Counted from the first letter of the stretch, positions 1-12,687 are shown. The stretch: DNA of 64,000 nt from Aselliscus stoliczkanus (GCA_033961575.1 CM066740.1:17149501-17213500), one strand, 5' to 3'. Translations and numbers: made by a program. Notes: generated from the sequence alone by a model not told the origin.

Positions 1-239
1 AGCCAGATGAGGAGGTGCATAGCAAGAGGTCTGGACGGGATCCCAAGCCCAGGAGCTTCTGTCCCCGTGGAGCTGAGATACACCGCCCTCCCAGCACATG
101 GAGGTGTTCACCAACTCAGAAGTTTTCTGTGCTCTGTTGTTTAGTAGGAGTTTTTATGCAGGTTTCATAAAGTTAGGAAAAAAATCATTACTCTTCCTAA
201 TTGCTCTATAAACAAAGAACAGGCACTCCTGTTTAAAAC
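1..239. other. Unassigned sequence before first repeat
   Basis: I see no gene, splice-flanked reading frame or repeat that I can name here. Confidence 0.4.
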
Positions 240-475
240 AATTACTACCATTGATTGAGCATTTACTATTAGCTGTGTACTGTGCTAAGTGTTTCACTTA
301 CCTGCCCTTATGAAGTGAAATCTTCATAATACCCTGCAAGGTAGGTATTAGCCCCATATTATGGATGAAGAAAATGCCATCGCAGAGAGGTTAAGTCACT
401 GGCCCACAGTCACACAGCTACTGAGTGGCAGAGCTAGGATCTGAACCAGTCGTGAAAACAGTATAGCAAAAGTAA
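240..475. repeat. MIR-type ancient SINE
   Basis: The text has the classical MIR features: a 'gcatttact' start, 'ctcataataccctgcaaggtaggta'-like wording, a 'gatgaagaaa' segment, then 'gaggttaagtcactggcc' and 'cacacagctactgagtggcagagctagga'-like core text. These are the conserved core of MIR elements, here strongly diverged. A small TIR element begins right at its end. Confidence 0.75.
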
Positions 476-477
476 TA

Positions 478-633
478 GAGTAATACCTTGGTTTGCAAGC
501 ATAATTCGTTCCATAAACAAACTACTTGTATTGCAAGACATTGCTTGTTTACCATGTTAAAATGTATTAGAAATGTTTGCTCATTTTGTGGAACACTCTC
601 AAACCAAGTTACTCGCAATCCAAAGTTTTACTG
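478..633. mobile_element. Small TIR DNA element (Tigger/pogo-like MITE)
   Basis: The left end GAGTAATACCTTGGTTTGC is mirrored on the opposite strand at the right end by CAGTAAAACTTTGGATTGC. Both ends are bounded by TA (476-477 and 634-635), the expected Tc1/mariner/pogo target duplication. The inner part also contains a perfect CTTGGTTTG / CAAACCAAG inverted pair. The element is 156 bp and has no transposase, so it is a non-autonomous relic. The Tigger/pogo assignment rests on the CAG terminus and TA duplication and is inferred. Confidence 0.6.
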
Positions 634-639
634 TATATG

Positions 640-3600
640 CAACAAAGATCCAACAAGTGATCTCATTCTGAGGCTCAGGACAAAGTCCTTTGTCCTTATT
701 GGTAGCCATGTAAAGCTAGAGCTGAATATCTGGCTGAATTGTGACCCAGCCCCAGCACAGGAGGAAGAGGTATGCTGAGCACTTGGACCCCCTTTCACAG
801 AAACAAACTGACAAGTTATATCTGGGTCTGCAGAGCTGGAGCATTTCCCCCCTAATCAGCTGTGGGTGCTCAGTGCTGATGACTGAGAGCGATTATACCA
901 CTCACAGCAGATGGGAGCATATGGTGCCAGCCAAAATGAATCAACGTGTCACAGCAGCAAGGTTCTTGGATAAGATTTAGAAAATGTTGTCAAACAATGA
1001 TTAGAATATTAGCAGGGGGTGGGGCCAGCAATTACATCTTTCAGCCAATCATTTGTAACACTTTGTTGTTGTTGTTTTTTACCGTTATCCAGTGACCACT
1101 GTTATGGCTCCAGTTTACAGATGGAGAAGTAGAAATACAAAGCAGTTTGCCCCAATTTGCAGAGTAAGTCACTGGGAGAACTCATGGGTTTTGAGAGAGC
1201 CTGATAGAGTCCCTTGTCCTGTCTTGAGCCAACTACGAAATAAAATGGCAGAGGCAGAGATGGAGCACAAAATAACATCTTTATGACAAATCAAGCTAGG
1301 TTGGAAGACAAACGCCCTGGCTAACTCGCTCACAATCAATTCAAAGACAGACAACCTGAGGGGAAGGGGACATAGGCCGAGTCACTGCCCTACCACTGGC
1401 GTGGACAGAGGACGAAGGAGGGATCCAGTGCTCTCAAGGCCTTGGCTCAATAGATTAGCTCCCCGGTTGAAACACATGAACCACAGGCTGTTGTCAGCCA
1501 ACCAGGTAACTCACTTCATCCATGTGGGGAGTCAGTCTATTTAGGGGTGTCACTCTCTTCTGGGATTTTTATCATCGGGGTCTTCAGGTCCAACTATGTT
1601 GCTGTAAGTAGGGGAGGGAATATTCCCCAAAGGAAATGACGTTACTATTGTCAATCAGGCTGACCCAGGCAAGAAATTAGGGTTTGAGAGACAAGCCCTT
1701 TACTGAGTTGAGGACAAAAGTCCTTTCTTTCTAGGACTGGTGGTGGTATCGGAGCAAAAGGTCCTGTCTCCAGAGGTGACACAAAAGAAAGTGTACATGC
1801 CTCCACCATGACTCACCCCTTGGGCCTTTCTTTCAGGCCACCTGACTGCAGAGAGGCAGAGGCCCACCCTCAGCACCCAGAACAGTGAACAAAAATTTCA
1901 TTGAGGACTGGGCAGCACCAAAGGCCATAACAGCACCAGGCAGATCCCATTGGCCTGACTGTTACATTCAGATGCCCAGGCCCACAGGCCGGGCCTCACC
2001 CACTCTCCTTCATCTGTTACCAAGTGCCCCACCAAGACCTCAGGGCTGAAAACTCGTTCTGCAGGGTCCTTTCAAAGGAAACAAAAAAAAATTTATGTAC
2101 TTTTTCCAATCAAATATTCTGCTGTTTCACCCACCTGAAGATGACATTCATTTACAGTGTACTTTAGACATTTAAGCAGAAGCAGTTTCACATCCTGGTG
2201 CATTAAACCATTACACTCTAGAAGAGATACTTGCCTTTATCTTTATGTAACCAGAAAGCCTATCAAAGTATTACTTTTTGCTGTTAAAGGAGCACTCTGC
2301 CCTCAAAAGTCAAGTCAGACTTCCAGTTCTAGGAAAACAGAAAAAATGGTGACAACTTCTAAATAGCTATTGCCCACCTCCATCCCAGCCATTGCTTCTA
2401 GCTCTCACTCGACGCTTCAAAAAATACTGAGGGGTTATTGAGTCCACTACAAAATTTCCAGGGCTATCTCAAAGGGGAGTTACAGACACAGATGTTTTCC
2501 TGTTTCCTTCTGACCTTGGCAGAATCTGTGTATTTTTAGAGCTCTGTCAACATTTTTTTCTGCCCCAATACATCCAAGGAAGATAATAAACTGTCAGTAA
2601 CAGACTCAAATGGATTGTCATTTTGAAGGTGGCATATGCAGACCTTACCGAGACATAGTAGACTCTTTGAGGAAAAGAAATTTGTGTAGTTTGAAAAGGT
2701 AATTACGATACCCCTCCACTCTCAACCCTTGTCTTCCCCCCAAATAAGAATAAATTCTTTGGAGGCTCTAACTTGCTGACTTTTTTGTTCCCTCAGTCAT
2801 TATATAATTCAACAGAAGGTATTTATTACAAACCTCACCACTCCTTCGCAAGTCCAGGTCCTTGGGTCACATGACATCTGCTTCCATTTTTCCCTTACTC
2901 TTGGCCCAACAAACTGTTAATATCTAAGTTTCAGAAGAAGCCTAATGCTCACCTCAAGAGAACCAAATTTTATATTTGTAAAGTGCAGAAACACTGCCTC
3001 AAAACACAATAATCTGATTCTTTCTATAGGCTCAGCCTCACAGGTGTCCTAAAAACTGGTGTGCATTTGTTAAGAGCTTGGCAGAGTACTGCCTACCAAA
3101 TTGACCACAAACTTGAAGCCTTCCTGTGGTTTCTCACATTTGGGTTTCAGAATGATAAGTCGCATCAAGAGTGCTCCTCCTTCAAGCAAGATAAATAGAT
3201 GAAGTTTCTATTACACAAAAGAATAATAAATGCATGTTCACTCTGTAAAATCATTTACCCATTGAGTTTCTTTACTAAGCCATTTTCCCTGGTACCTCCG
3301 AAAATGATTCAGTTGTTTTGAAATTTTGATTTATATTAAAGTATACCTACACTCAGAAAGAAAATTCCTCCTCACGAATTCACTAACCCTTCGCTATACA
3401 TTCTATCTATTTATTTATATGGTCATTATAGTTGTGTATATCCCAATAGATATAGAATATGAATAATTGCACAACATATAATGGCTAGTTGGTGTTTGGG
3501 TACTTGCCCCGGAAAAATCTCTTTTTCATATTACAACAGGAAAGACTGAGCTGAAAGGTCAGTTTTCAGAATAAACACTTAAGTGTCTAATTAGGCTGAG

Positions 3601-6400
3601 TTAGGAGTTAGGAATCTCAGGTGCCAAAGGCTCTACCCTAACATTTACTCACTCCTAGAAAAAACAGCTACATTGAATTACGGGCAGAAAGATAAGAAAC
3701 ACACTTTAAGTCTTCAAATTAAATTAGTTGCTCATTTTGCAACTGTGTTCACTTCTGACAGCCTTGATAGACAAATATTTTAGGGGAAACTGTATATAAA
3801 GAAAAAAAATAGATTGCCATTTGGAACTTTTCATGCCTGGCACCCTTGAGGAAAAAAGAACCCCATCCTTATTCTGCACACAGCGCTTCCTGCTTTGTTC
3901 TTTATTTAGTTCCCTTTAAAGTTCAGCAGCATTTTAATCTTTCTCAAATTCTCCAAACTTACAAACTACTCCATACGTGACAGAATTTTGAATAAATCCT
4001 CATGTTCTCAAAATATAAAGTCCACAGCCACAACTGAAAACAGCAGCTGGTGTCTTTGCCAGGTACCCTCTCTCCTCTGGCCCGACCAGGTGCCCTTGGC
4101 CAGCCCCATCTCTCCCACCATGACCACCGCAGCCTGCGGCCTCACACCCACGTGGGGCTCCCGGTTACATCTCCTAGTTCTCTCGTGCTTCTCTCATCAT
4201 TGCGTGGATATTTGTCTCATCACCCTCTCCTGTCCCAGCAGAATCCTGATGATTCTTGTTCAAGCATCAATGCCTCCACACAATCACGTGCATCCAGGAA
4301 GCCAGCCCCATCCCCGCTTCAGGGGGTGGATCTGGGTAGTCTGAGCAAATCAGCACCTAGCATTCTTCTGTTGACCAAGGCGGTCCAATCAGACTGAAGG
4401 GGAAGACTTGTATCTCATGATTGAAAAGGAAGTTTTTTTATTCTTCCCTCCCTCTGCCAGACATGAGTAAGGAAACACGAGTTCCCAACTGTCAGGGGCA
4501 GCCATCATGTGACCACAAGAAGAACCATTTTTATTATGAAATTGATGTGGAAATATCTGGAATGGCTTGTTGATGCCATCAAATGTTTGGAATAAATTCT
4601 TGATGTCATCAACTGTCTAGAATGGATTCTTGATGTCATCATTGAGCCACTAATCATACTTCCTCTGAAGACTTCTGACTTTTGAACTTCTTTCTTGAAG
4701 GACTTCTTAGAGGCTTTAACATACCAAAATACACTGTGATCTTTCAAGAGAGGTGTGTGGTATACTCTCTTTTCCAAATTATTTGAACAAATAGCCCTCT
4801 CTCAAAGACTAGTGTTCAATGGAATTCAATGGAATTCATTTTAGGGTTCTCAGGGGCCAAAAATTTCTCCTAAAAAGTTAGCAATCACCAGCCACTGAAG
4901 AACTGGGTGTAAAGAGCACAAAACATAAACCTTTAAACCTAAGATTCTCTGCCTGAGATGCACACTCTGTATTGGCAGTTTGGACACAATCACCTTATAA
5001 GTTCTTTCTTTTTCCAAATCAAGACAATATGCATTTATTCAACTATATATTCACTTCACCCACAAACATTTTATATGGCATGATTTCTCTGCCCAAGAAA
5101 TTGAAATGCCAACTACAGCTAGCCTTACTTTTACCTGACTTTCAAGCCATCCAGATTACCCCATTCTTATTACCCATTTCTCACAACTCCGCAACCCCAT
5201 CGGCACCCTAAGCTCATTACCCATTCCCATCCCTGGGTCCTCAGCTCAGATGCCAATCACAGTAGCCTCATCCTTCTCCTGCTTCTTTCCAGGTCTCAAA
5301 TTTCTAATTAATTTCAATTATACATTTAATTATATAAGCAATACGTTAATACAGTCTCATAAAAATGTAAATTCTAGGTTAACATCCTCTTTGATAGCCC
5401 CAATTCTGGTTCTTCTCCAGAGGTGATCAATTTGGTGTGTTACCTTCCAGGTACAAAAACTCTTTTCCTGGGCCTTTGTATACATATATATGAACCCACA
5501 GAACATAGGGGACCATATTACATTCTACTCCCACCCTCTGACCTCACTCTGGTTACTGACAGCTTTGAGATCTTGGAAGCCAGAAGAGATATTAGCTCCC
5601 AGAAACTGAGACCAAGGAGGTCTTAGCCTCTCAGGAAAAAGTAATGGTATATAGCACCCACTATTCCACAGAATATGTCATGTTTTCAGAAGGGTGAATT
5701 CCAGAGCCTTCTCACACGCAAACACAGAGAGGAGGAATGACGGGGTTAAGAGCAAGGCTACAGGCTCCCTGAAGAAGCCTTATGGCTTCCATTGGGCACA
5801 CCCAGCAGCAACGGTGTGAAGCAGGCAATACTCCAGCTCTTTGACAGATGCACTCACAGGGCAAACATGTTAGTGGTTACATGTCTTTCCCTAGGATCTG
5901 AGAGAGAATGTGACTGGAGCCCAAGGTGGCAAGGACTCCACAGATACACATCTGCAGTCTCTCCAGGTTCCCATCCCCTCCCTGCCTACCATTCCACCTT
6001 CTCCCTCGTTTCCTAAATTGGGCCATTGGTGATGGAACCTTTTTTGTTAACATCCACTAGGTTGAGCTGAATAAAATAATAAAAGAGCCAGGTGGAAACC
6101 TAACGATTCCATTGAAGATGATCTCACTGGAGTCGCAATTCATCCAGAGCAGCAAACCCCTGTGTGAAACTAGCAAGGGTGTGGGAGGAGCTGCACCTGG
6201 TTCAGGCAGTGTTTTCAACTGACTGCAATTCTCAACCCTGGCTCATGCCCCAGAATAAACGCAAGCCTCCGTTCTTCTGGCCCTCTATGATCTCTGCTTT
6301 TTCATATAGAAAAACCCAGGGCAAAAGAATAATGCATTATATGTTTGGAATTGTGGCCAGCATCATCTCTGCCTTCCTCCCTGGCTTTGTATCATACCTC
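640..6400. other. Long unassigned interval, no gene recognised
   Basis: Short open frames occur on both strands but none resembles a known protein, has splice-site context, or exceeds chance length. No young SINE or L1 is present here. The only structured item I can point to is the 30-bp tandem repeat at 4560-4649, listed separately. Diverged ancient repeats may be present below my recognition. Confidence 0.4.
4560..4649. repeat. Three-unit 30-bp tandem repeat
   Basis: Three consecutive units start GAATGGCTTGTTGATGCCAT, GAATAAATTCTTGATGTCAT and GAATGGATTCTTGATGTCAT, each followed by CAA or CAT-type text and recurring every 30 bases. The period is a multiple of three. A minus-strand open frame (4505-4777, 90 codons) therefore shows ten-residue repeats of the type LMTSRIxSxx. 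I do not recognise a protein family and treat the frame as probably non-coding. Confidence 0.7.
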
Positions 6401-6404
6401 TCTC

Positions 6405-6570
6405 CCCTCACCCATTCTGCCCCCTCTCTGTCAGCCAGCAGGCCATATTCTATCCCATCCCAGGCCTTTGCACATGCTATTGCCTCTGCCTGGAACACTC
6501 TTGCCCCTGGTTTCTGCATGGCTGTCTCTTTATTGTCATTCACTGTAAATGTCTTGTCTTGCCCTGAATA
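6405..6570 (-). repeat. L2-like LINE fragment
   Basis: The phrase around 'ccaggcctttgcacatgctattgcc' followed by 'tgcctggaacactcttgcccc' is characteristic of the conserved L2 3' region read on the complementary strand. It is diverged and short. The frames through it are by-products of the LINE sequence. Confidence 0.65.
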
Positions 6571-6579
6571 GCACCTCCT

Positions 6580-8390
6580 AAGAGGTAAATCGGGCAACTC
6601 TAACCCAATAAGAAGTGGTTCATGTTTGCACTGGCCATACGCAGCTCCTGTAGGTTAGCAATAAGGTGGGGCTTAGGATTGCAGTTCACACACACACATT
6701 TCACACACATTGGAAGCTATAACCTACATTGTATAATTTCCTTCTCTTAAAGAGAGAAGTACATGTATGACCTATTACATTCTGCTCATAAAATTTATAA
6801 AGGGAGCAAACAGGACTCTTAAGGCTCCTTCTCGGCTCTGTGATATCTTACATATGTTCTAACTAAAGCTATTCTCTTTCAATCCCCTTTTATTTCCTGG
6901 TGGTACCAAAGGTATGGGCTGGGATTGAAAGAAAGGCTCTCCCTCCGTCAAGCTTTTCTCCTACGACACAAGGTCCCTGCACTGGACCCCCTAAAGCTGA
7001 CAGCCCAATTTTTCTTCTTGATATCCTAAAAGGGAAATTATAAAAAATTATAGGCTTAACAGGTTGATGGTCCCATAACAAACAACATCTTTCAAAGGAG
7101 ATGAGATCAATACTGAGGTAACACATAGCCACACAACAGGAATATAAAGCAAGGAGACAGGTTTCCCAAGATTCATACAGACCTATTAGCTTCATTTCTG
7201 TAGGCGTACCTCACATGTCAAATGTCTCCAGAAGGGAGAACTGGTCACCTAGAGACATAATATCCTCACTTCTCAAATAATCAAACACGTACATTTGCTA
7301 TGGCAGGAAAGTGCACCATGTACTGGGTATCCTTCTTCCCTAAAGCTACCTGGTGGTGGGACATGGGGAGCGAGGCAGGAGGAGTACCAAATTGAGACAT
7401 AAATAGGGTACATCCGACTAAAGGTCAATGTTACCGAGAGATTTGAAGGGAGGAATGATGTGAAACAATGGAAAGCAGCTTAAACATACTTGGGTATAAA
7501 AACAAGTTGGATATATGATAACACCTAATGCAAAGTGTCCATGAATTTTTTTAAACATTAAATGAAAAAAAGCAAAAAGTATGATCTTGCTGCAGGCAGT
7601 TTCAGGTTCTGACTCCAGCCCCCGTTTTCCTCAGCCAGGCTGGGGGTCACTCTGCCTTGCTCTGGGATATTTTCAGTGGGAAAGTTTAAGAAGCACTGAA
7701 TCATTACGGATTTTCAGAATTATTGAATGAGGGCTGAAACCAAAAGGGATGTTTGTGTGTACTTCAAATATACAGAGAAAATTCATCTAATCAGAACGTA
7801 GCATCTCTCCATTCTAGAGTCGGTCTCTTTTTCCTGCTGTATCACACTACCCCCACCCAACCGCTGCGGAAAAGAAAGCCATGTGCATAGTCCCACGGCT
7901 CCAAGCATTCTGTCAGCAAAGCTTCATTTGCATTGGCCGATATGTGCATTACACATGCACATATCCATCTAGCCCCAACCTCTGAGGATACAAAGACAAG
8001 CACGATGCTACCCCTACCCTGGAGAAACTGATGGGCCTGTGAGAGACCCAGAGATCCATTTTTAGATGACTTTATAATGTGATAAATCAATTAATAAAGC
8101 TACAAAATGCTGCAGGAGCAGAGAGGAAGAGGGGATTCTCTGCTCCTGACAGAAAGGACTGTCAGGGAAGCATTCTCCAATGAAGCTGCCTTCGGAGCTC
8201 CACACTTAGTCTCTGCAGCAGCACCGTGAGCCTCCTTGTGGGTGGAAGGCAGACCTGCGCCAGACACCCTGCTGCCCAGCCCTAAGCCTCCCTTGCCTGC
8301 ACTTCACTCCACAGCCCAAAGACACTTCCCCCCTTTTTAATCATTGCACCACTTGCTGAACATCTGTCCTATGAAAGGCTGACCTTGCAT
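6580..8390. other. Unassigned interval
   Basis: No gene is recognised. Around 7600-7710 the wording (a 'ctgactccagcc' stretch, then 'gaagcactgaatcat') is faintly like a hAT/MER-type relic, but not enough for a family call. Confidence 0.35.
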
Positions 8391-8394
8391 AACT

Positions 8395-8505
8395 TTTACT
8401 CTAACATTTAATATTCCCAACAACCATATTTTATTATTCCTACTCTACTCAGGAGGAGATTGAGGTTCAGAGAGGTTAAGTTTCCAACCCTGATGGGTCT
8501 ACACT
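8395..8505. repeat. MIR fragment
   Basis: The text 'cccaacaaccatattttatta' followed by 'aggaggagattgaggttcagagaggttaag'-type wording matches the MIR core pattern (allele count, then gaaactgaggctcagagaggttaag). It is short and diverged. Confidence 0.65.
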
Positions 8506-9111
8506 CTCCACTGCACCCCCTCAGTTAGCAAGCTGCCCTTGCCTGCAGGTTTTTGGCATGCCTGCTTTTATGAATGAAATAGCAACCTCTCATCCGGCTG
8601 GTAAAAAGATTCAGGAAGGAGACTGTCATTTCTTTGATGATGGAATTAAAGATTTTTTTTTAAATGTTCTACTTTTACATGTTGCAAAAAATTTTTTTGT
8701 CTTAGTCTGAGTATGTATTATTTATAAAAAGGAAATAATGAATCATTTATTTATTCATTTATGTCTACTGAAAGAAGCAGTTCCATCCATGTTCAAGAAG
8801 GTACTAGAGAAACCCAGGTTAGGAGATGGGTGGGGTGGGGAAGATACAGAATAAAAAAAAAAGAGTAACAAGCAGCCAGACACATGAAGTGAGGCGGCTT
8901 AGAGGAAAAGGTCACACAGCCCAACCCTTTGAAATTTTAAAGGCCCAGAAACAGTGTCCAGAAATTACTGATCTAAAACCTTGGAGACATCAGACTGCCG
9001 TCTGAGCCTGGGAAATGTCAGAGAAGCTAAGCTCTCATGCCTGACATGCAAACAGCTCTACCAAGCAACCCAAGTGACCACAGCGCCTGTGCAGTCCCGC
9101 TCAGAGGGAAG

Positions 9112-9167
9112 CAGGCGGTGGGGGTGGGGGTGGGAGTGGGGTAAAGCCGGGGGGGGGGGGGGGGCTG
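9112..9167 (+). other. G-rich tract with an 18-G homopolymer
   Basis: Runs GTGGGGGTGGGGGTGGGAG and GTGGGG are followed by about 18 consecutive G residues at 9149-9166. The tract contains more than four G-runs with short loops, so it is capable of G-quadruplex formation on the plus strand. It lies in a locally GC-rich segment (about 9000-9500), but I see no gene to which it could act as a promoter. Confidence 0.7.
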
Positions 9168-9607
9168 CTCCACAACTGGGAGTGGAGAAAAAACATTCCC
9201 TTGTTTGGTGCTGCAGGGTAAGATGAGTACCGCCTGCAGCGCTCGGATCTGTGCCCAGGCCCAAGTGAGGGGCCGGAAGTCAACAAGCCAGGGAGAGAAG
9301 CATCAGGGGAGAGGCTGCCCTGCGGATGATGAGGGGCAGCACTTCCACTGCCACTTTGTCAGGGAGCCGTTCTCGGGGCGGGTTTGTCAAGAGCCTGAGG
9401 CAGCGCTTTCAGCCCAAGTCCTGCTCCTCCTGACCCTGGTGGCTGCAAGAAGGCATCGCCAGCTAAGGGCTCGTCACCAAGGAAGCCACATTTGACATTT
9501 GCAATGCCTCTTGGATTTCCACTCTGCTTCTGCGAGGCCCTTTTCAAAATCCATGTGGGTTCATGAAATGCTCACTTAGACCTCATATTAAAATTTGAAG
9601 AGGGAGG

Positions 9608-9719
9608 GGGCCGGCCCGGCCGGCCCAGTGGCACGGTGGTTAAGCGCTGGCTTGGGACGCCAGCGGCCCGGGTTCGGGTCCCCCATATGAGGGCCAGTGA
9701 CACTGCCCTCAAAAAAAAA
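9608..9719 (+). repeat. Short bat-type SINE (tRNA-like head only)
   Basis: This is the head-only form of the window's dominant SINE. It has GGCCGGCC, then GTGGTTAAGCGCTGGC (A-box region), GGTTCGGGTCC (B-box), GAGGGCCAGTGACACTGCCC, then an A tail. The 5' end contains an extra GGCCGGCC duplication. Confidence 0.85.
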
Positions 9720-10165
9720 CTTGAAAAGCAGAAAAGCAGAACCCAAAACAGGGCTCATCATTCCTTTTTTTCTGTAGCTGCCACATCAAAGGGATGGTAG
9801 ATTGGGTCAGAGCTGCGATTTCCAGGCTCTGGTTATCACAAAGGAAAAGGATTTTATTTAAGGTGGAAAAAGAAAAAAGCTATTAAGTAGACCAATCTAT
9901 GTTTGTTGGAAGCAGTGAATGCCAGGGGCTGGATGCAGATAAGATTGTCTGAAGTAAAAGCATAGCAGGGATAGCCTGCTATCTGCGAGTCCATTTCCAA
10001 TAGCCTATCTGCTGATAAATTAATTGCCAATTAAAGAAATCCTCAAGCTTATGTCTGTCAAAAGGGAGAGTCAGTGGTCAGACTGAAAAACTCATGAGAG
10101 GTATCAGCAATATTCCAGGAAGCAAATTGAGAGAAAAGGTTATATACTTGTATATGTGAATACTC

Positions 10166-10375
10166 CAGGGGTGCCAAAAATATGTATACACGTGGACACT
10201 TGGGTCAACGTTTCTCAAGCCATAGTTCACTGTAATCAGAAGTTTCTGGACGCTGATGGTAACCCCTTTGAGCACCTCTTGTAATTGCAGAAGCCAAATG
10301 TGACTTGTATTCATCTTTTGTTCCTGGTATATATTATTACAATTTTAATCATTTTTTTTCTTTTCTTAAAATGTG
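10166..10375. mobile_element. Probable mariner/Tc1-type relic
   Basis: The left end reads GGGGTGCCAAAAATATGTATACAC. Near 10358-10376 the complementary strand carries GTATACACATTTTAAGAAAAG, so TGTATACAC forms inverted ends. A 78-codon minus-strand open frame covers most of it but shows no transposase motifs, so any coding capacity is lost. The family assignment is inferred from end wording. Confidence 0.4.
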
Positions 10376-10499
10376 TATACAATTTATATCTCCATATATA
10401 TAGCATATGCATATGGCATCCAGGAGTAGACTTGCTAGTGAAAACAGATGTGGAGCTCTGAGGTATAATTAATGCTGCTCCTATAACCTCAGCAAAACA

Positions 10500-11090
10500 A
10501 AGACTGTTCTCCGCCAGAACCCTGAAGAGTCTGTCAAAATGAGGTAGGGGGCAAACAGACCCAGTTCCCCTGGTCAGGTATTATGATGGGGACGGAGAAG
10601 AGACATGGCAGGCGCAGAGTCCTCCTGACACCGAACGGAGGTCACCTACAGGTTGCAGTTTCTGATCTCCCCTCGGCGGCAGTTACAGAGGACCATTCTC
10701 GTATTTCTCGGAGCATTTCTTCTACAGATGGTGAAACATCCTCCTCCACAGTCGTGGCCCTAGGCAATGAGCCTGTGCTCCAGAGCTGCCTGTGAACTGG
10801 AGTTTGAGGGCTAATTTGGGTGCCGCCACTCTGCCCAAGGGTCCAGCATATGGCCTGCCTCTCTCTCCTTACCCTCTGAGTGACTCTCCCTGTGCTAATA
10901 AGTACTTCTCGGGGAAGAGTCGGCTGTATATATTCTCTTCTCTTTTTCTGTAAGCTTCTGTCTAGCTCTCTCCCTGCCCTCACAGAGGATACACTGCAGA
11001 CAGGTGACGGTACAAAAAGAACCTCACTGAAACTCGGCAGTTCTCCCAAGAAGCAGTTATCCTAGAACACAGCTGGGGCCGTCTTTGTCC
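10500..11090. other. GC-richer unclassified segment
   Basis: This block stands out from its AT-rich surroundings and carries overlapping open frames on both strands, including 135 codons on the minus strand (10642-11049). I recognise no protein family. A TATATA motif at 10927-10932 followed by a pyrimidine-rich run resembles an LTR promoter layout, but I cannot identify TG...CA ends or a family. It could be an old LTR or unique DNA. Confidence 0.3.
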
Positions 11091-11929
11091 ACAATAGTGT
11101 GGGAGTTGCCTATGTGGCAAGATTTTAAGGTTGTAGCTGTGTTAAGTCAAACTGGCCTATCATGGAGTCTGACGCCCTACCATAAATAATTAATGTCTAG
11201 AATAGGACAAAGTCAAATGCACCCTTCAAAAATTCCACAAACAGAGAACACTTAAAACACTATTAGTGTGCAGCAGTTGCTGTTCTCAACTCTGCTGGAC
11301 GACGATGTGGGAATCTGACAGAGGGATTCTACTGCAGCTTTTACTGCAACCCAAGAGATCCCTGCTCCAGCCCGGCTGGTCTACCTGGTGCTCAGAGGCC
11401 CACGAGATAAAGCTGAAGGGATCTTCCTACCCAACATCAACTTTTTAAAAATTTTATCATTAAATACCAAACCCTCCTAAGCTTTGCATGCCCATTGGTG
11501 TTCATTACTGGCCTTCAGCTCCCAGCCATTTCCTATCTACAACCAGTGGTGTCCTTCCTGGACATTTTCAGCCTCCTTCCAGCCACTCCCTAACAAGGAT
11601 CTTTTTCTCTTTCTCTCTGTCTTCCCCTCTTCCTCCCACCTTATGCCTTTTCTTCCTTCCATTATCCTTCTCCAAAATTCCTCTCCTTTATTTGACAGAA
11701 CAGGCATGAGTTACATTGTTAAACATACTCCATGAAGATTTATCCCAAATGGATTTTCAGTAAGTTAAAAGAAACCGGGAGTTAACATTTCTTGTGTTTC
11801 TACTGAGCTGATTCAAGCCCAAATTTAAGAGTTTGGAAACCTGGTAGTTAGTATGTCTGGAGGAATTAACTGACTACATGACGACTGCATCGAACCCTGC
11901 TGTTAAGGAAACATAGTGGAAAGAGTATG

Positions 11930-12130
11930 AACTTTGGAAACTGCTAGACATGGGAATCAGAAACAATTAGATTCAAATCCATCTCCACTTAACAGTTATA
12001 GAACATTGGACAAATTGTTCAATCATTCTGAGTCTCATTTTTTTCATCTATAAAATGGGAATAACAATCTCCTTTTCATAGTTGTATTAAATGAGGCAAT
12101 AAATGTAATGAAATGTAATAAATGTAAATG
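11930..12130. repeat. MIR element
   Basis: The wording runs 'tagtggaaagagtatgaac', 'gattcaaatcc', 'ttatagaacattggacaaatt', 'gtctcatttttttcatctata' and 'aaatgggaataacaatctcc'. This is the complete MIR layout, moderately diverged. Confidence 0.85.
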
Positions 12131-12573
12131 AAAGTATTGTTTTTTTTAATTCACTCTCTTCTTTTCTTCTTCCTGATTGAAGAATCAGTAGTTACTTTTG
12201 AATTTGAGAGCAGCGAGCTCAGTTTCTAGTTCCATTTCTAGGATCCTGGGACTCCAGTTGAAAGTGAAGCTTACTATATATATAAACACTGCTTATTGCA
12301 TGCTTTAATCAAAGAAATCAACATCAAATAAAGAACATGGAATTAGATGAAAATTTCTGCTCAGACTGTATCACACCTTTCCCTATCTTCATTTCCAGAA
12401 CAGTCTAAAAACACCTCTTCTCTGAAGCCATTCAAAAATAGTAAGTGAATGCCCTCTGTCCTCACTAGACAATATGGATAAAATGGGGAGCAAAAAAGAT
12501 ATGAGGGCTGCCCTCCAGAAGTAATTATGTATTTAAAGATATGCCTCTTCCAGTATGTTAAAAAACATGTTGA

Positions 12574-12687
12574 GGGCCAGCCGAGTGGCGCAGTGGTTAA
12601 AGGCTGGCTTGGGATGCCAGGGGCCCCGGTTCAGATCCCACATATGAGGGCCAGTGACACAGTCCTCTAAAAAGAAAAAAAAAAAAT
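12574..12687 (+). repeat. Short SINE, first of an adjacent pair
   Basis: It has the GGGCCAGCCGAGTGGCGCAG head, GTTCAGATCCCACATATGAG B-box region and a poly(A) tail. The next SINE starts within about 15 bases of this tail. Confidence 0.88.

Noticed and set aside
9205..9495. 96-codon frame in the GC-rich island as a gene
   Set aside because: No family resemblance, no splice or polyadenylation context; GC-rich DNA yields such frames by chance.
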